DNA of 64,000 nt, from contig CM074195.1 of the NCBI GenBank assembly GCA_037179385.1, forward strand, positions 6,618,938 to 6,682,937, written 5' to 3'. Of this stretch, positions 35,300-46,509 are shown piece after piece. Numbering within the stretch: the stretch's first letter is position 1; each line of letters opens with the position of its first letter. The position numbers and the translations under genes were made by a program. The stretch is from Holothuria scabra. Taxonomy: Eukaryota > Echinodermata > Holothuroidea > Aspidochirotida > Holothuriidae. The notes below the pieces were generated by a model. The model was not told where the DNA came from and did not search any database. It was given only the letters and a program-made list of their open reading frames with translations.

Positions 35300-36830
35300 C
35301 AGGTACCAGATAAACCAGAATGCAAAAATGCATTGAGGTTTCCATGATACAAAAATGTTCCGTTTCAAAGAGTGCCATCATGCACCATTATCTTCTCATT
35401 CAAATGTTATACTAGCATGTTCAAAACATAATTTTGTCAATCCAGATGACCTTTTGACCTGACCTCAATAAAAGCCATACATAGCTAGACAGGCAAACAA
35501 CAGACAGATGGACAGACAACTATCTTGAAAGATCGTATTGAAAAAGGTTCCTAGACTTTGACCCCTGGAGACGCCAGATGACCTATCATTTCTGCCAAAA
35601 ACAATGGGGCTGAATTGAGGTTGGAAAATCGCAATTATTCTGCCTAAATCGGGATACTTGGCATCCCTGCCTTTGACCTCCACCAAAAACAACATGGACC
35701 ATTTCCTGACCATAACACATCCACATACCAAATATGAAATCTATCCAAGTTTCCTACCTTGAGATATCTTGTTAATGAGATTTTCAGACTTTGGCCCCTG
35801 GTGACCCAGATGACCTTTGACCTCTACCAAAAACAATAGGGACCATCTCCTGACCATAACGTGTCCACATACCAAATATGAAATCTATCCAAGTTTCCTA
35901 CCTTGAGATATTGCGTTAACAAGGTTCTCAGACTTTGACCCCTGGTGATCCCAGATGACCTTTGACCTCCACCAAAAGCAATAGGGACCATCTCCTTACC
36001 ATAACGCCTCTACATATCAAATTTGAAATCTATCAAAGCTTCCTATCTTGAGATATCATGTTAACAAGATTTTCAGACTTTGACCCCCGGTGACCCAGAT
36101 GACCTTTGACCTCCACCAAAAACATTACAGACCATCTCCTTACCATATGCATCTACATACCAAATATGAAATCTATCCAAGTTTCCTACCTTGAGATATC
36201 TTGTTAATGAGATTTTCAGACTTTGGCCCCTGGTGACCCAGATGACCTTTGACCTCCACCAAAAACATTACAGACCATCTCCTGGCAATAACCCATCTAC
36301 ATACCAAATATGAAATCTATCCAAGTTTCATCCCTTGAGATATCTTGTTAATGAGATTTTCAGACTTTGGCCCCCTGGTAACCCAGATGACCTTTGACCT
36401 CTTTCAAAAACAATAGGGACCATCTCCTGACCACAAAGCGTCCACCTACCAAATATGAAATCTATCCAAGTTTCCTACCTTGAGATATCACTTTAACAAG
36501 GTTTTCAGACTTTGACCCATGGTGACCCCAGATGACCTTTGACCTCCACCAAAAACAAAAGGGACCATCTCCTGACCATAATGCCTCTACATTTCAAACG
36601 TGAAATCTATCCAAGTTTCCTACCTTGAGATATCGTGTAAACAAGGTTTTTACCCTGGTGACCCCAGATGACCTTTGACCTCCACCAAAAACAATTGGGT
36701 TCTTCCTCTCAATATGGCGTATGTATGTACCAAGTCTGAAAACTGTCAGACATTCCTATCTTGAGATATCGTGTTAAAAAGCAAAGTGTCACAAACACAC
36801 ACACACATACACAAACAGGGCATACCCGCA
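35300..36830 (+). mobile_element. ~145-bp satellite array 1 inside a dispersed element
   Basis: A unique 5' part (ACCAGAATGCAAAAATGC at 35314) precedes about eight to nine units. TGACCTTTGACCT starts at 35811, 35956, 36100, 36243, 36388, 36533 and 36669, so the period is 143-145 bp, with one 136-bp step at the end. Each unit has CCAAATATGAAATC, AAGTTTCCTACCTTGAGATATC and GACTTTGACCCC. The array ends at AAAGTGTCACAAACACACAC. The motif is an exact DR1 nuclear-receptor half-site pair on the - strand. Confidence 0.88.
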
Positions 36831-36878
36831 TTCAATGCCTTACAGGGTACACAGAACTGTTCAGGAAATGGTCGGAAT

Positions 36879-37075
36879 TCCCCTTTAGCCGTTTATGTCA
36901 CGCGGCACCTGAATGCCGCGAGCGAGGGCGGGCTCTGCTCTTGCATATCACGTGACAGAGCTCATTGCAGTGTCCGAATTTTCGGGTAGCTACGCCAGCT
37001 ACGAGCTCCGCTGAGCAAGGAAAGACGTGCAAGGCTTCAGCCCTCGTGAGCGGCCTGTACCGGGCAAGGTATCGT
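36879..37075 (-). mobile_element. Diverged relative of the piggyBac-like MITE
   Basis: CCGAATTTTCGGGTAGCTAC and CGAGCTCCGC match the inverse of 4140-4185 in the element at 4070. The left end CCCCTTTAGCCGTTT resembles that element's CCCTTCACCGTTG end. The right end is not clear. Confidence 0.55.
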
Positions 37076-37125
37076 TTACAAGCTCATGCATGCATATAAA
37101 TTGGCGTGTACACACTTCGAGTACA

Positions 37126-37172
37126 GGGCACACGCACACACACACGCACACGCATACACACATACACACGCA
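37126..37172. repeat. (CA)n microsatellite, interrupted
   Basis: CACACGCACACACACACGCA-type run. The stretch 37180-37700 after it holds no recognised feature. Confidence 0.8.
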
Positions 37173-37703
37173 GGCCATCATGAATGCATTGGGGTCTCTT
37201 ATCACCGACACCAAAAATCAACATCAAATATAAATCAATCTGACCTTAACCTTATTTCTAACTACTGTATCTGTATCATGTTTTTGAAAAGTTCTTTAAA
37301 TTTGTTTTGCCCTTCACCTTCCCATGAAAGAAAAGTATGAAAGCAGCACACTTTGTTTATTAAGAAAATGAGAAGTGGTGAGAGTTTTATTCCTGGCTAA
37401 TAGGGGTACTTTCTCTTAGGAAGCTCTCAATTACTCTTTAAAAGCATGTAGCTGGGTACAGTACATCAACACACAGCAATGTATTTTGTACTATAGCCTT
37501 TAAGGGCTTCCATTACTACTACTACTGAGTCATAATGCACCTATTAACTGTAAGATGAACCATCTGACCTGTGGGCAAGGTGGGCCAATGGTCATTAAAA
37601 GCGTCAAATATATTTGTGCATTAATGCACGTACCCCACCGTCATGCAATTGAAGTAACATTTTAAAGACATGTTTCCTGTAATAGGCTACAGGAGTTAGT
37701 TAC

Positions 37704-39012
37704 TAGTGTTTGCACGGGTAACTCCGGTACCCGCCCGCCATCGTATTACCCGGTTCCAAATCTACTATCCGAATCATAAAAAAAATTGCATGCAAAAAGG
37801 ATCACCCCTTTTATGCCATTGCCCACTGTAATAGACTAAAATATTTTGCCAATTTGGTAAACATTATCCGAGACTGAGAATGAAGAGAGTCCCTAGAAAT
37901 TATGTGTAAGTTTGAAAGTTGTCTGTACTTCATTTCCGAAGTTGAAATTTTTATCTGAGTGCAGCCCGATCGCGCTATCGTCACATAGTGAGTTTCTTCT
38001 CACACATCACATGTATGTCACTTATAATCTTGCACGCAAGCAAGCTATCTGACGGCCGATTCAAAATCACATCTTACTGTTTCAGGCAGACATATCACCC
38101 CGCCCAGTTTGCAAAGACAGTGCCTGTAACGTTCAGCATGCTACAGTAGGTAAATTGAGCCCTGCATGTATATGATCTTATAACTAATACGGTATGTCAC
38201 CTTAAGTATAACCCTCGATCAATTTCAAGATGGTTAAACGTGTCAGTTGTACGCAAATCAACACTTTGCCGCTATCATGTAAAGTAAAACAACATCAATG
38301 AAATAACACCGTAAACATTCACGAAGAAAATATTTGAAACAGCACATTACATAGTATGTTGTTTTGCCCCAAAACGGCGCTCGCGCAGACTACGAAGTTT
38401 ATGTGTGAAAGCTATGTTACCATGCCTGGATGTCAACACGAGGCTCGATCCCTACGTAAGAACGTACATACCCCATTATTAATGATAATTCCTATGCACA
38501 TTGTACAGTAGTTTGAGGGAAGTTCACAAACATGACGTCGTTTGTTTAAAAATAGTAATATTGGACGTGCAAGAGAATACCATAATACAGGGCTCTGATT
38601 GGTTGATATTTATAAATCAGTGTTTTACAATTAGGAGAAGCTTCGAGCACTTAGTATGCTTGCTTTTCGAGTAGGAAAGCGTCCCAAAATTCAATTTCAA
38701 ATTGATATAGGCCTTGGGAATTACTAATTTTCCTATTTGACTGTTTTCTGTTACGTTTCTTTTACTTGTCATTTTGATTTAAAACAAAACGAGACGATAA
38801 CACCTTCTGACAAATCAAATGTTTTTGAACTTGGGAATGTGATCGCTATACCTCCCCAGTACAGCTGTAAATATTACCATGCATGTCTTATGGAGTATGC
38901 CTTACAAAATGCTCACATCTTTTAGTCACCAAAACAGTGGGAAACCCAGGTACCCGACAGGTATGGTGATCGGGTACCTGGGTCCTATTTTTTAGTACCC
39001 GTGCAAACACTT
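37704..39012. mobile_element. 1.3-kb hAT-type non-autonomous element
   Basis: The inverted ends are TAGTGTTTGCACGGGTA and TACCCGTGCAAACACTT. The flanks TTAGTTAC (37696-37703) and TTAGTTAC (39013-39020) are a perfect 8-bp target duplication. Near both ends there are GGTACCCG/CGGGTACC motifs. The interior has no long frame, so it needs a transposase from elsewhere. Confidence 0.85.
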
Positions 39013-39027
39013 TTAGTTACATAGAGT

Positions 39028-39165
39028 TTTATGGCCCAGTTTCCAACCAATTGGTTCAAGTTGAGACACCTACAGCCTTTTCTCTAGTTGTGGCTCACTG
39101 GCTTGTTTCTTTCATTGTTGCCTGAGCACCAAGGCCATCTCTCCTGTAGAATGTGACACAAATCT
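39028..39165 (-). mobile_element. SINE family C copy, inverted to its neighbour
   Basis: AATTGGTTCAAGTTGAGAC, CAGCCTTTTCTCTAGTTGTG and CTCACTGGCTTGTTT are the inverse of the SINE body. A + copy follows at 39190. Confidence 0.62.
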
Positions 39166-39189
39166 GCTGCACATATCTGTAAGGTTTCT

Positions 39190-39385
39190 CAGGTACAACA
39201 CACCCATACCAAAGACTCTAAAAACTGAACCTACTGCCGTTGTGTGTGACGCTCCGCATTCTGTAAGCAATGGAGTATGGAAAACAAGCCAGTGAGCCAC
39301 AACTGAAAAAAAGGCTGTGGCAAGCTTGACTTGAACCAATAAGTTGGAAAGTGAGCTGTAAAACTCCATCTAACTAACTAACTAA
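39190..39385 (+). mobile_element. SINE family C copy with (CTAA)n tail
   Basis: CATACCAAAGACTCTAAAAA, ACAAGCCAGTGAGCCACAAC and GACTTGAACCAATAAG match the family. It ends in CTAACTAACTAACTAAC, the best view of the 3' tail. Confidence 0.7.
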
Positions 39386-39929
39386 CACCCATGATTCACA
39401 ACTCATGAACATGACACCAATCTGACTCAACACTGTCCAGGGTTCAAAGCGTGCATCTTACGATTAATAAGTGCATTATTCTAAACGTAGCATGTTTGAC
39501 AAAATTCCACTGAGGTCCACTTCTGTATCTGTCCAGTCTACCTGTAATAATTACAGTTTGGGTAATGTTTGAAGTATAAATATTTGATTTATTTCTTGTA
39601 CAGACCATGGGACAGGCAATCTGAACGTCCTGATAATCTTTGCACGGTACGCACTAAAAATGAAATAAAAATTGGCTACCAGGTCTGTGTCAAGCTGCCA
39701 AATACTGTCATTCAATATTCTTTTGCAAAATACCACCACATTTTTGTTCAAATATGGAACCAGAAAGCCAAAAGGCTTAGTGATTCCTTGCCACTGAAAT
39801 GTAAGGCCTTTTGTCACATTGATATTGCTTTGCAATGTTTTTCAATTAACAGGGCTCCACAATGTGCCCACAAAGTACACATGCAAGGCATCCAATCTTC
39901 CTACATTGAGATCTCCCTTGCCCGTTGTG

Positions 39930-41233
39930 AAACCAAATGACATTTGGCCTCCACCAAAAACTTCTGGGACCATGTGTTAACTATGTGCCATCTACATGAC
40001 AAGTTACAGGACCCTACAAGTGACCTTTCTTGAAAGACTGTGCAGGAAAGCTTGTCAGACTTTGCACATGCTGTCTCCAAATGAACTTTGACCTTTGGGA
40101 AAATCAATAGGGATCATCTACTCAATATGACCAATCCACATACTACATATGAGCACAGTCACATGTACCATTCTTGAGATATCATGTTTACAAAGTTTTG
40201 ACCTTTTGACCTCTCATTAGCCCCAAATGACCTCCACCAAAAACTATTGGGATCATCTACTCAATATGGCCAACACACTCACCAAATATGAGCACAGTCA
40301 CATGTACCGTACTTGAGATATTGTGTTTACGAAGTTTTGACCTTTTGACCTCTTGTGACTCCAAATGACCTTTGACCTCCACCAAAAACAATAGGGATCA
40401 TCTACTCAATATGGCCAATGCACACAACAAATATGAGATTAGTCACATGTACTGTTCTGGAGATATCATGTTAACAAGGTTTTGATCTTTTGACCTCTCA
40501 TGACCCCAAATGACCTTTGATCTCCACCAAACACAATAGGGATCATCTACTCAATATGGCCAATGCACACACCAAATATGAGATTAGTCACACTTACTCT
40601 TCTTGAGATACCGTGTTTACAAGCAATTTCTGAGGAATTTACCTATTGACTTCTCGTGACCCCAAATAACCTTTGACCTCCACGAAAATCGATAGGGATC
40701 ATCTACCCAATATGACCAACCCACACACTAAATATGAGCACAGTAACATGTACTGTTCTCGAGATATTGTGTTTACAAGGTTTTGACCTTTTGACCTCTC
40801 GTGACCCCAAATGACCTTTGATCTCCACCACAAACAATCGGGATAATCTACTTAATATGGCCAATGCACCCACCAAATATGAGATGAGTCACACTTACTC
40901 ATCTTGAGATGCTGTGTTTACAAGCATTTTCTAAGGAATTTACTTATTGACCTCTCGTGACCCCAAATGACCTTTGACCTCCTAGAAAATCGATAGGAAT
41001 CATCTACTCAATATGACCAACCCACACACCAAATATGAGCATAGACACATGTACCGTTCTCGAGATATCGTGTTTACGCCGTTTTGACCTTTTGACCTCT
41101 CGTGCCCCAAATGACCATTGATCTCCACCAAAAACAATAGGCATCATCTACTCAAAATGACCAACCCACATACCAAATATGAGGTTAGTCACACTTACCC
41201 TCCTTGAGATATCGTGCTTACAAGCCAAAGTGT

Positions 41234-41271
<38 letters not shown>

Positions 41272-41330
41272 ACATCACCATGCATAGATTTCTTGCCTGC
41301 CTTCGGCAAGGAATCAAAAAGCAAAGAATT
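39930..41330 (+). mobile_element. ~145-bp satellite array 2 with 3' end of the element
   Basis: About nine units, more diverged than array 1. Exact TGACCTTTGACCT occurs at 40366 and 40968, other units having one or two changes. The array closes with GAGATATCGTGCTTACAAGC, AAAGTGTCACATACACACAC, a long CA run, and a hairpin CTTGCCTGCCTTCGGCAAG. The close matches array 1, apart from the hairpin. Confidence 0.85.
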
Positions 41331-41334
41331 TCAT

Positions 41335-41960
41335 GAATTTTCTACTTGGTAGAAAAAAAAAATAAAATTCCATGAGTGCTAGCCAGTTTGATGTGGTTTC
41401 ATGGTACATAACGCTCCCTAAAATGTTGGTTCACACCTCAACTTGTCAATCAAATAACATTTCTGTTTTCTATCTCCTCTGCTTCCATTCATAATTGCTT
41501 TATTGAAGCATGCACACAACCTGTAATAGAGGACTCAATCTCAAAGTCAAATAAACTCTGTCTGCAGCACACTGGAACACTCAAGATAGAAGAATGAACT
41601 TCAGACAACCCACAATTGGCATTATTTGCGAGCTTAATCAGCATCCAAAGATTTGCAGCATGTAAAAACACACCAACATGAATATAGTTATAGTTGTATA
41701 GTGTCACCTGGGAAGGTAGGTAATGTTTAACATCTTTCAAATTCATTGACAGTGCAATTCCTCCCAAAGCAACTTAAACGACAGATAGGGAATGCTGTGC
41801 ACATATTACACAACCCCCAGCTCTCACAGGTTTGTGAGTGTTCTTCAGCTAGTTATTTTGGATGTTCAGTAAACATACATAGATAAATTGTGTATAAGTA
41901 CATGTATCACAGTAAACTCAGAATTTCATACATAAAGTTAATGGACAAGAGCTGAGGCCA
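41335..41960. other. Receptor intron without recognised feature
   Basis: A 92-codon reverse frame at 41489-41767 has no splice context or motif. Nothing else is seen. Confidence 0.45.
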
Positions 41961-41964
41961 CAGA

Positions 41965-42130
41965 CTAATTTTGAAGCAACAGCCAAATCTCCTAATTTTC
42001 TTCACATTTCTCTTCAAAATATCTCTCATAATATTTTCAGGTTTCAGTATTTCATATTCAGATAAAACAAGCAGAGCCCATAGTAAAAATATTGCTACAT
42101 GACTCTTGAGAGCCAATCATGAAGAAAGAG
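41965..42130. repeat. Dispersed repeat R, copy 2
   Basis: TTTTGAAGCAACAGCC, TTTCTCTTCAAAAT and CTACATGACTCTTGAGAGCC match 10676-10870 in order. Confidence 0.5.
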
Positions 42131-42305
42131 GTCACTGTTCTACACTTCTTTAGTTGGGGTGACTGCAGTTCCCCTTGAAGTGAAATTCACTTTCATTTAT
42201 TTTGGGGATACACAGTAATGAAAAGGGAGGTCTAGGAGATGGCAGGTTGGAGCAAAGATTTCAATAATTATAACTACTGTTGGTATAAAGCAATATTTTA
42301 CTTAC

Positions 42306-42344
42306 CAGTCCCATTCTGTCCTGCTCTACTACCACTTTGAACAT
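42306..42344 (-). CDS. Single-pass receptor, cytoplasmic cassette exon 2
   Basis: A 39-bp exon with acceptor TTGATTTTTAG and donor ACTG|GTAAG, phase 1-1. It reads (D)VQSGSRAGQNGT. Length, phase, start (AT) and the GGACAG..ACTG ending match the exon at 42817, which points to exon duplication. As a phase 1-1 cassette it can be kept or skipped without changing frame. Function unknown; Ser/Gly/Gln-rich tail segment. Confidence 0.72.
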
Positions 42345-42816
42345 CTAAAAATCAAGGAGTACATTTATCCAATAAATTGTTTGAAACACTGTACTTTCAA
42401 CAAAAAAGTGAAATATTTCTGTAAGTTGAATACTTCTGTTAGACAATGCCAAACACCAAATCATTACAAAAGCAAAGTTAACCTTAGTTTATTTGCAGAT
42501 ACCTAAAAATAGAGCAAAACCTACTGACACCCTTAATCATAATTTCTGAACAACAATGATACCACAGAAGAGGTTAGTTATGAAAATTACAGTCTACCCA
42601 CCTGACAGTCTAAAATTCAAATTCAAGTATCACAGAGCAGAGGCAGACATGTTACACAAATAATAAATTCTATCACAATCAAAGTAAAAACAACAACCAC
42701 ACATTCATAGAAATAGTCCCCTCCCTGCATGAGTAACCTTTCTGGAATGGGGAGGGGGGTATCATGAATCCAAAAGCCAGGGTCAAAAATCACTACTAAG
42801 AAGAATCCATACTTAC

Positions 42817-42855
42817 CAGTAGAGTCCTGTCCTCTCTCATTGCCACCTGCACTAT
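42817..42855 (-). CDS. Single-pass receptor, cytoplasmic cassette exon 1
   Basis: A 39-bp exon with acceptor AATTGATTTTCAG and a consensus donor ACTG|GTAAGT, phase 1-1. The G left by the transmembrane exon gives D, then SAGGNERGQDST. Same length and phase as 42306, with a similar reading (SGSRAGQNGT). It directly follows the transmembrane exon on the - strand. Confidence 0.74.
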
Positions 42856-43378
42856 CTGAAAATCAATTATAATCCTTCAATAAATCACTCATAATTCTGC
42901 ACATTTCCACAACATCAAGTATTTCTGTAAATTAAGGCCTTAAACTTTGAAGCATGCCAGCGCAATTGCAAATCACTACCCACCTTGAATCACTATAATT
43001 GGCTCAAATTTTGTGGTTGTCTGGGATTACAAAAATTCCATTCGGACAACCAAACATATAAAGTTCAAAGGACAAAATAGCTGGGTTCGCATAGCAATTT
43101 GCTGCCCAAGAATTGCCAATTGCTAATCAATTCTTATTTTGTTTAGCAAAGTTGCAGTACTTGCTAATACCAAAGACTCGTTGAAGAATTTTCAAGTAAT
43201 TTTTTGCTAGTCAATTCACTAACACTATTTTGTCACTTGAAGTTGGTTGACCAATGGACAATCTTGCTCTATCTGATTGAAGACTATTCTGCTGACTGCA
43301 TGATGAAATCTTATGATTTCACATTCTTAATTTTGTCTTACAAACATTACATTTCTGTCTTCTACAAGATCAATAAAT

Positions 43379-43972
43379 TGAAAGGGAAGTTAAAGGGGAA
43401 GTGTAAGCAAAAATTTATTTTTCATGTGTGAAAGAGGAACCAAATTTACTCAGTGAGGTGAAACTTCCATTCAAATTGGACATGTACAGCCTTTAGTTTG
43501 CAACATTTCAGCAAATGAAGTTACTGAATTTGTGTTCCAAAGTGAGTTTGAGGGTAGCAGAAATTATATCACTTCCTCACATTGACAAGGAATGCTTTGT
43601 TTCCCTTTGTTTTTCAGGCTGTTGTGTTGACTGTGAAGTTAACAGGAATATGACCTCCCCGTGGGAATGCAAAGTGTGTAAAGTCCTCTTGCCACTAATG
43701 AAATCACATTCTGAAAATATAGGACTGTTAAGGCTAAAATTTGTCGTGAAGTTCAAAGAAAATTAAAGGATCGACTGTCCATTAATGTGAGGATATGCTG
43801 TCATATGTGCTTGCTTCAAGTTCACTTTCTGTTGAAAATGTGGTAACTTTAGCTGCTCATATCTTGAGAACCATACATTGGATTCCAATGCAAATTTACA
43901 CAAAATGCTCAGAATAAGTACCCCTCTAACATATCAAAACTTGATGTGACCTTAAACCCTTCTTTAAATACA
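43379..43972 (-). mobile_element. Element family F, copy 3
   Basis: The inverse of 15826-16322 with an extra stretch. Shared marks are AAGGGGAAGTGTAAGC near 43391, ATGTGAGGATATGCTGTCAT near 43790 and CTCATATCTTGAGAACCATA near 43856. The + strand frames here are products of the repeat. Confidence 0.68.
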
Positions 43973-44639
43973 TGAACACAACCAATGTTTTGTAGTTGTG
44001 CAAAAAAAATTTTTGACAACCAAATTTTGTTGCTCATAATAAGAAATAGAGAAATGGTTGCCCCAAGGACAACCATAAATTTTTCTGAAAATAAAGGCCT
44101 TACTAAGTGATGTGATTACATGCACAGACAAAGAATAAGAACTCAGAGAAATCTGTTTTAATTTAAACAGCACACTTACCTAGGTGTGCTGTTTCACTCA
44201 CATAGGAATGTGATTTGTAGCCTACCTGGAAAACCTAAAACTAAGGGCCTGAAATTATAGACTTCCTTTAAACAATGTCCAAAAGCCCGGCACTTTCAAC
44301 TGTGATTATGTTGACTTCACTGTATACACGTAGATACCGAAAAATGAGCTTGCAAAACTTAATTATACCTTTATATCACACATACTGCGAAAAAAATGGC
44401 ACACTTGAAGTAGGTTTACCAAAATTGGTGTCTATATAGCACTTCAGTCTTAAATTTCTTAAAAAAAAAGTATCACCAAAATATAAATGTGACACTCATT
44501 TATATCCTCTCATTAGCAAAATCAAATACCAGCAGCCACCACACCTTTTAGACAATTATCCCTGATCTGTATTTAAAACAGCCCATTAAAAACAATGAAT
44601 AAAGTATGGAAATAGGTTTAAAATGTGCAGCAAAATGCA

Positions 44640-44900
44640 TGTATTATGATACATCATGCACCACATGACACAGCACACACAATGCATGCACGACGTGCAC
44701 CATGACACATCCTGCACCATATGGCATATGACCTCTGGTGACCTGGCATATCTCCACCCTAAAATAAAGTTCTTCCTCTAAATGTGTTTAACAAGGTTTT
44801 CACAATTTCTTTCCATGGCACATTCTGCACAGTGACACATCCTGCACACCATTGTACATCATGAACCACGGCACATCATGCAACAAATGGCACAAAGTGA
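44640..44900. repeat. Degenerate CACATCATGCACCA repeats
   Basis: ATCATGCACCAC, CACATCCTGCACCA and GGCACATCATGCAAC recur about eight times. The middle includes TGACCTCTGGTGACC and AACAAGGTTTTCACA, which look like a stray ~145-bp satellite unit. Confidence 0.5.
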
Positions 44901-45250
44901 AGATATATTATGCCAATGAAGCACAATGGAAGGGGGCTCTTGGTCTCCCTCAGAGGCAGCATATAAAAACAGAAATGCTGTACTACATTCTCGCAAATTT
45001 TCCTACAAACACACAGTTACATGTGATTAGATCTTCCACCCTGTGGTAGCACCAATATTTGGAAAGATAAGGTTAGGAAAGGGGGAGAAAGCATTTGAAG
45101 GGAAATTGATTTAAAGCTCTCTGAATTACCTCACACCACCCCTTTGCTCCCCCACCCCCCCTTGTGCTTCTACTGTGTCCATCAAGTAAAATATGTATGA
45201 CCAAATAAATTGTAAGCTTCTATAAAAGAAACAAAGAAGGCACCATGTAC

Positions 45251-45340
45251 CTGAAGTCAGGTGGTAATTCCTTTTCCTTCTCTGCCTGACAATGCAAACT
45301 ACCAGTCCAATTATCACTACACTCAATCCGCAGCATATCA
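45251..45340 (-). CDS. Single-pass receptor, transmembrane exon
   Basis: A 90-bp exon with acceptor TTTTACATTGCCTTTCAG and donor TTCAG|GTACAT, phase 1-1. It reads ICCGLSVVIIGLVVCIV followed by RQRRKRNYHLTS: a hydrophobic helix and a basic stop-transfer sequence, so a type I single-pass protein with its C terminus in the cytosol. The upstream exon at 49828 ends TVIIILS, so joining the two gives an unbroken hydrophobic stretch of about 24 residues. That continuity in the predicted phase is the best internal proof of this gene model. Confidence 0.85.
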
Positions 45341-46228
45341 CTGAAAGGCAATGTAAAAGCAATTCAAGTAGTTGTTATAACACATACAGAGTACAAAAGA
45401 CTTCAACGGTGTGTGATGCAGCCACAGTTTATGATAACATATATTGTGTATGCAAATGCAAGTCACTGGATTTCAAAAATCATGTGGACCCAATAGTGGG
45501 TCTGCCATTTTCACCATGGAAATGAGGAAAACCTCTACATATAAGATCTGTCAGAAAAATCCATTCATGGATTGGCCATAACCCACTTTTGGATTTCCTG
45601 ATTTTTTTCACCACAAGACCACCAACCACTTCAAAAAATTCAACAACCACCTGAAATGTACCCAGGTACCAATTCATGCAACAATACAGTAGTAGCTGAA
45701 GCTCTAGCAATGGCCAGATGTTCATTATAACATGTTCCTTAATGTTTTTCTTTGTTATGTAGGTATCGCTAGCCTACTCATTCAATCACGAAAACATATC
45801 TCTCCCAGTCTTTGCAGACCTACCATTCACTTCAAAGAGAGTGAACACTGCTTGAACTCTGGGTGACTGATACTTTGAAGTCACATTGCAAGACCAAAGG
45901 AATCAAAAGGACTCTTTTGTTTTGAAACTACAGTGCTATTGCTGTGTGACATTTTAAAGAAAAAATTATTGCCAATATTTTCCCCAATCCTACACCAAAT
46001 TTGATTATAGGTCCAGTCTGTTTTAATTTTTACTATCTGCAGATGTATTTTGAAGCATGTATGATGTAATACTGTCATTCTGTAATTTCTTAAAATTTCT
46101 GTGGATGTGTGTCCACTGTCAGTGTGTAAACCACAAACATGGTTGGATAAAAGAGACTGGTAAGCATTTCTTTAAGCCAGGGACCAACATTTCTGCCCAA
46201 AGCCCAGCATTTAAAAAAGCTTTTTCTT

Positions 46229-46505
46229 ATACACGAATCTGGACAGCAAGTGATGGTCTGATTTCAGTCGGCCATAACTGGGGTCCGTCACAACTGGGGT
46301 CCGTCACCTTTAAATCTTTCGATTTCCTTGCTTACCTCTATCATGGATGGTTGTGCACTTACTTGTATCTTAAATCCTCCAATTTCACTAAATATGAGGG
46401 TTTGAAATTCACGTAGGCAATAAACAAAGACGGTTTTAGGCTGATGGACCCCACTAATGGCGGCATACAGTCACTTAAAACAAGCGCTTATCGGATTCGT
46501 CTATA
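46229..46505 (+). mobile_element. MITE family A, copy 4
   Basis: Ends TACACGAATCTGG and CGGATTCGTCTATA. The interior matches position 58 closely, with a local duplication of GGGGTCCGTCAC. Intronic, between exons 49828 and 45251. Confidence 0.78.
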
Positions 46506-46509
46506 CTTG

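Noticed and set aside
36999..37233. Cys/Val- or His/Thr-rich frames
   Set aside because: They are the CA/GT microsatellite translated.
39569..39940. 123-codon + frame and a 94-codon - frame over the same stretch
   Set aside because: Neither shows a domain. A splice-like pair at 39603-39646 does not keep a clear phase, and the frame runs into satellite array 2.
35300..41240. CRISPR array interpretation of the regular repeats
   Set aside because: Units are 145 bp without short repeat plus unique spacer structure, and the host is eukaryotic.
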